From NCBI GenBank assembly GCA_963402885.1, contig OY727093.1:24923409-24987408 (forward strand): a stretch of DNA of 64,000 nucleotides, given 5' to 3'. This document shows, piece after piece, positions 58,540 through 64,000 of this stretch. How positions within the stretch are numbered: the first letter of the stretch is position 1; each line of letters starts with the position of its first letter. The translations under genes and the position numbers were made by a program. The DNA comes from Antedon bifida. Its lineage: Eukaryota > Echinodermata > Crinoidea > Comatulida > Antedonidae. The notes below the pieces were generated by a model. It did not search any database and was not told the DNA's origin. It was given only the letters and a program-made list of their open reading frames with translations.

Positions 58540-58588
58540 ATTTCATCCAGTACAGTAGTACTTTTAAGTACTACTGTATGGATGAAAT
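58540..58588. repeat. Near-perfect 23-bp hairpin
   Basis: ATTTCATCCAGTACAGTAG continues to an AGTACTT tip, a 2-base loop and its complement ending GTATGGATGAAAT; the only defect is one bulged G. The tiny loop argues against a miRNA precursor. A short palindromic insertion is the simplest reading. Confidence 0.6.
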
Positions 58589-59714
58589 CATTTAAATTTA
58601 ATTCTCCCTAACTAAATAATTGAGAATAGATCTAAAAAACGTCAAATAGTTCTTTAAATGAACTAACGGGATTAAGATTGTCGCAGTAATGGTGATAAAT
58701 TGACAGAAACTGAAGTTAGAAAACCTAAAGAAAATTAGCAAAAGGATAAATTGAATTTGAGAATTAATTAAACTACCAGTATGTCTTCATTTTTAACATA
58801 CTTTATATAGCGAAAGGCCCACCGAAATCTCTTCTCTTAAAACTCTTCTTTTTTAAAAAACTTCAATGTATCAAAAAGGCAATTTGATAGATATGATAAA
58901 ATATAATAAATAACAAGATGGTATCACGATTAACCATAAACATTAGTTTAAAAAAAAAGATTACTATGGAAAAAATTCCGATCATGTTTATTTTAACAAC
59001 TGTACTTTATAAATGTTTACAAGATAATTTTATAATAAATTTGAATGTGCTGTAACTTTATTCTTATAATCATATTGATATTTATTAAACAACATATCTA
59101 GGTCAATCCCTACGCTAAGATGTAGTTAATTAATAACATGTATTTTACACCAGCATAATTCTAAATCAATTATGTATATTGACACACACGTCAGGCAAAT
59201 AGTTACAGTAGAACAAACAGTAAAGTTGTAAGGTCAAAATGAACGCAATAAGTCTTATATCTTAAATCTTATAATTTACTCTTTTCTCTGTATCTTAAAA
59301 TACCACCCCTCAATGGATTCACGTATTTTAAATGGGAATGTATTGAAAATCATGTAGTGTAGGGTTCCCGGATGGATAATGAGTAAAAGTTCTTACACTA
59401 AGGCAAGACAACAGTGAACGATTATTCAAACCGTGAGCTATTTCCCCACAATGTTATGTTGTTGTCAGAATTAACAAAATATGACATATAATCGAAAAGC
59501 ATTATCCTTATGGTTTATATTACACATTAGTAGCATGCATGTTTTAAGACTGTGTGCTATCATGTTCAGCACACAAATTGGCATTTTTTCTGCACACATA
59601 ACTATTTGACATCCATATCATGAAATTGGGTTTTTTTTAAAATTCGCCTTGTAAGGAATGCATTAAGTAACGGCAACTGTTACAAGCATGATAAATGATC
59701 GTTAGTATCGCAAT

Positions 59715-60540
59715 TGTCATCATCATCACATCGTCATTGTTATATCGTCATTTCTATTATCGTCATATCAATATCATTGTCATCATCGTCGCCATTGACA
59801 TCATCATCGTCATTGTCATCATCATCGTCAATGTCATCATCACCGTCATTGTTATATCGTTATTGTCATTATGATCATCATTGTCATCACCATCGTTATT
59901 GTCATCATCATCGTTATTGTCATCATCATCGTTATTGTCATCATCATCCTCATTGTCATCATCATCGTCATTGTCATCATCATCGTCATTGTTATATCGT
60001 CCATTATCGTCATTGTCATTATCATCATCATCATCATTGTCATCGTCATTATCATTATCACCATCGTCATTATCTTCATCGTCATTATCATCATCGTCAT
60101 TATCATCATCGTCATTATCACCATCGTCATTATCACTATCGTCATTATCATCATCGTCATTATCATCATCGTCATTATCATCATCGTCATTATCACCATC
60201 CTCATACTCACCATCGTCATTTTCATCATCGTCATTATCATCATCGTCATTATCACCATCGTCATTATCATTATCACCATCGTCATTATCACCATCGTCA
60301 TTATCACCATCGTCATTATCATTATCACCATCCGCATTATCATCATCGTCATTATCATTATCACCATCGTCATTATCATTATCACCATCGTCATTATCAC
60401 CATCGTCATTATCATCATCGTCATTATCACCATCCTCATTATCATCATCGTCATTATCACTATCGTCATTATCATCATCGTCATTATCACCACCACCGTC
60501 ATTATCATCATCGTCATTGTTACTATCACCATCGTCGTAA
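59715..60540. repeat. ATC/ATT-type satellite (TCATCATCGTCATTATCA)
   Basis: More than 800 bp of imperfect trinucleotide repeats, with 18-bp higher-order units such as ATCATCGTCATTATCACC in the second half and a TCATTGTCATCATCATCG version in the first half. Because every unit is a multiple of three, long His/Tyr-, Ile/Val-, Ser/Leu- or Met/Thr-rich ORFs appear on both strands. None is likely coding. Confidence 0.93.
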
Positions 60541-60544
60541 TATT

Positions 60545-62760
60545 ATCGTTATTTCCGTCTGAATATCAACTTCGTTTATCGTAATGGTCATTTTATATCC
60601 TATCTGCGTCTTCTATCCTCTTCTATACGGTAGCCATCACCACACCGGTTATCACAGCACGAGTATTCAGGCTTTAATTATTTACCCGGGCAAGTTAATG
60701 ACCTGAATGGGCCAATGTTGTTATTAATGTTATACCATGGATGGAAATAGGGACATAATAATTGCTCCTATTATCATCTATTACTATCGCCAGTATAGTA
60801 ATGTATAATGAGTATAACTTATATTTATATTAATTTTATTATTATTATTGATATTTATTTTCATAAAATGAATCATGAAACATAATAATACGGTTAACAT
60901 CTGAGTTTTAGCAGGATCATTATATTACATACAAATCCTTTTGTACAATTCTTAGAATCATAACTATCCATCTAATGTATACTCATATTCAATGTTTAGT
61001 CTTTTCATATTACTCCTTTGTTCCCATCTTAACATATGAGCACGTGTGACATCATCTTTATTGCTTGGCAACAACGTAACCGTGCATGAATGCTAGAAAA
61101 CTAGTTAGTGGTTAATGATTGTTGAATGGTTGTCATGGTGAGGGGACTCGATTCTCGGGCCCTCAATTACTGTCAATTTGTTACTCGTATTGAATAATAA
61201 TCTATTATAATATTAATCTATAAAATGTTAAGAGCTTTTTGAAGGTAGCAGTCCGCCATCTAATTTAATTACCATAAATACTATTTCTATAAAGTATAAT
61301 AAAGTTAAAATATTTTGCAATTATCAAGCATGTTATGTATTTAAGGGTGAGTTGTAAATGTATAAGAGAGGCCTTAAAATGCAAAGTTGATGAAGTGTCC
61401 TATACCCTCTGCAATATACTTTGGCCGCATTGTAGACAAAAGTAAACTACTAAATTATGATTAATATTACATTTGGTCGATAGGCCTATATCTTTAAATT
61501 GTAATAAAAAAAATAAAATGAAATAAAAAAAAATGAAATAAAAAAATTATACCGTATTTTATACAACTAAATATAAAAATATCACCGATTACATAGTCAT
61601 AGAATAATCTTTCTCAATAATAATCGGGAAAAAAAATTACTAAACAGATGGATATTATTAGAAGATTGTATGAGAATAGATAGTATTGTACCACTCTGTC
61701 AACAACAAGGAGACGTTCACATAATAATACGAAGTTTTAATTTCTCTCAAATCTGAAGACATTTTAATTTCTTTCCAATATATGGAAATGTTTTAATTTG
61801 TCTTCAATATGGAGACGTTTTAATTTCTATTTGCAATATGCATGAATGTATGTCTGGCGGGTCGGCTTAAAGTATTTGATTGCCATCATGCTGTAATGTA
61901 AAATTCATATTTGTAAAGGTAGAGTGATCGATAAGTCGCTAGAAGACGTGTCAGAGGTGACTTAATATAAGAATTTGCATTTAAAACACGTGTATGTATT
62001 AGGAATAGGTTGTAATTATAGGAACGCGAAGATATAACGTAATAATAATGCTACATCTGACGTTAGAATCTTACACTGTGATGCTGAAATAAAAATATGA
62101 ATAGAGGACTTCTTACGTTTTTTTTAAATTTTTTGTAACGGTTGCACTGCTTCGGATAATCTTCGAGGGCATAAATGACAATATAGGGCTAAATTTTGCA
62201 AAAACCAAAGGCCATAAAGTTGCATAAATACAATACCTACAGAATTTAAAACATTTGTGTGTTAGTTTTCAATACCTCAATTTTTTAATTATCAAAGTTC
62301 ACACAGCAGAACAGGTGACAGAAAAAGATATTGAATATAAAAACAAACATTCCATTACTTACATTACAACATACAATTTTCCACTGGTGTTTCTTTGATA
62401 AATCGTATTGGAATAAGCTGTAAGAATTATTAAATGCATTCATATCTTTAGTAAACATATGTTAGCTTCAACATAAATCAATGCTTTCAATGTAAGGACA
62501 TTACAATTGATTATCGGTTCAGAAAAGCATTTTCGGCAGGTGGACTGAGAGTTTAAGCAGGTGGTGAGTCTGACAAAATGTGTTGTATAATGCGTTGATT
62601 CGTATAGCGTTATCGTTCTGTTTTGTGTCACTGTATACTATAAATGGTTTAAGAGTATGATTTAGGCTAATAACATGTACTAAATATTATATCATTATAT
62701 GATTATCTCATTGAAACATGGTTTAAATCAATTAAAACAGCACAATGAGGTTAAATTATT
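60545..62760. other. ELK intron 1, unassigned
   Basis: AT-rich DNA with no exon or mobile element I can support. Short direct repeats of a TTTTAATTTCT-type phrase occur at 61737-61830. Confidence 0.5.
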
Positions 62761-62762
62761 GT

Positions 62763-62964
62763 TAGTGTTGCCCGAAAGCTCTGCTAACTTTTCTGGCTGT
62801 TTTACTTTATCGTTTTGATTTAGCTTTCCGCTTTTTTTTTGTATCTCCATTGAGATCCAGCCACTGATACCCACAGCATTGTCAATTTTTCAGTAATTTG
62901 CCTTTGGATTTATATATATATATATATATAAATCTAAAGGCAAATTACTGAAAAAAATGACATA
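62763..62964 (+). repeat. Second copy of the 158-bp unit plus an inverted fragment
   Basis: From GTGTTGCCCGAAAGCTCTGC to GCCTTTGGATTT it matches the insert at 58250-58407 in the opposite orientation, but the CTGATGAAGGGC part of the ribozyme is missing. A (TA)n tract and an inverted fragment (AAATCTAAAGGCAAATTACT) follow, forming a palindromic junction. Confidence 0.7.
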
Positions 62965-63394
62965 TATATATATTAAATATAATATAATTATTGTGATTGT
63001 GTTTCTATACAGGGATATAAATGATGAAGTCGGTATGAAAAATTATTACCGATCTTAAGCCCACCTCTTCTAAATTTATGACTCACTACTGCCAAGATTA
63101 TAATTATCGTTAAAATGGCGTTTCACTTAAAACCAATGTTTATTAAATCAGGCCTAAACAGTAATATTTATATTATGTGTATCGATAACTACAAATGTGA
63201 CGAATACTTGATACGACAAAAGAGAAAAAACCACAATACAAACAAATTAATTGGTCAGATGTTTTTCCTATTCTGACGTAACTGTTAACTCACTGACGCA
63301 AACCTGCTTTGCAGTAGATATAAAATTAATATAAAACAATAACTAGCTTAAGTCAAAGAAACACCATACTTTTGAGTTCTTATTTAATGATAAC

Positions 63395-63560
63395 AATAAT
63401 GATAATAAACATTTATGCAGCGCCAATTCCAAACAAAGGATAAAGGCGCATTGTATTTTTTAGTTTTTAAATTAATCTTAAATGAGTCAACCGTGGATGA
63501 AATGTTTACAAAAGGAGGGAGTCCGTTCCAAAGAGAGGATTCAACAAAAGAAAATGAAAA
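63395..63560 (-). repeat. Dispersed-repeat remnant (LINE/SINE 3'-end type)
   Basis: GATAATAAACATTTATGCAG followed by CGCCAATTCC resembles the inverted form of CGCTATATAAAT.. TTATTATT-type retroposon 3' ends, and GGAGGGAGTCCGTTCCAAAG resembles text that commonly follows it. The identification is by pattern only. Confidence 0.35.
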
Positions 63561-64000
63561 TCCGGAAAAAGGGAACAGATAGTAAACACCACTTATTTAT
63601 TATATATCATACAATACGTTTTTGTATACTGCCTTATTTATTTATTTATTTACTTATTTATTCACTGTTTTTATATTTATTGTAATTATTATTATTGCCT
63701 AAGGTTGCTTATTAGCTTAAAATGCTCTGCACAGATCTTAAAATATGCATCCTCCATGTGCTAGGTTGTAGTAGTTGTAGTATGTGGAAAATAAATTGAA
63801 TTGAATTGAATGATTCGTCAGAGGAGCAGCGAAGGCGACGAGATTGAACGTATCGTGGAACAAGTCGAGTGATAAAAGATGGACGGATAAAAATAAAGCC
63901 TTACGTTGTTTAATGTCCATGAAGGTCGATGGTAACAGGAGTGATGACGGCGTTGAGTAGTGGACACTAAGGGCATCTTAAGTGTTTGGAACCGGACAAG

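Noticed and set aside
59714-60562. Long ORFs rich in His/Tyr, Ile/Val, Ser/Leu or Met/Thr
   Set aside because: All arise from one trinucleotide satellite that lacks stops in several frames on both strands.
58250-62920. One large transposon with long terminal inverted repeats
   Set aside because: The left unit has its own 14-bp target duplication, so the two opposite units are separate insertions.

Overview
The window looks like nuclear DNA from a marine invertebrate deuterostome, most probably an echinoderm (possibly a hemichordate). The reasons are split genes with GT-AG introns, AT-rich non-coding DNA, very frequent TAGGCCTA-type motifs, a 5S-rRNA-derived SINE family and many short inverted-repeat transposons. 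The species assignment is inference. There are no operons, phage-like genes or CRISPR arrays.

Three protein-coding loci are firm. (1) A minus-strand gene with its coding region in one exon (11125-13044) encodes a type II membrane glycosyltransferase with two GT31 (beta-1,3-galactosyltransferase-type) domains in tandem. The first has lost its DxD motif and the second keeps it. (2) A plus-strand gene of nine coding exons (21810-40646) encodes RNA lariat debranching enzyme DBR1. The exons join in frame to 585 residues and all the metallophosphoesterase residues I looked for are present. (3) The first coding exon of an ELK-type KCNH potassium channel lies at 49234-49309 (+). Its first intron runs past the right edge of the window. 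Weaker candidates are a terminal coding exon at 13784-13884 (+), a short exon at 3814-3864 (-) next to a CpG-richer block, and a 41-codon ORF at 5893-6018 (+).

Layout: 1-5 kb is mostly intergenic, with SINE fragments, a tRNA-containing foldback element and a possible minus-strand gene start. 5-11 kb holds several inverted-repeat elements. 11-13.9 kb has the GT31 gene. 14-21.3 kb is a nest of non-autonomous DNA transposons, including a hAT-type element with a perfect 8-bp target duplication and a related unoccupied site 2.5 kb away. 21.8-40.7 kb is dbr1, whose introns carry 5S- and tRNA-derived SINEs, MITEs and a 79-bp minisatellite. 40.9-41.5 kb is a 21-bp minisatellite just downstream of dbr1. 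41.5-49.2 kb is mainly unassigned intergenic DNA. 49.3-64 kb is the start of the channel's first intron, with a 1.5-kb array of 20-bp repeats, a 0.8-kb ATC-type satellite and a small retroelement-like insert carrying a hammerhead-type ribozyme core.

The genes do not form an evident pathway: one acts in Golgi glycosylation, one in RNA lariat turnover and one in membrane excitability. The most notable signals are the hammerhead-bearing 158-bp insert with 14-bp direct repeats, the tandem GT31 enzyme with one degenerate half, and the transposon nest at 14-21 kb.
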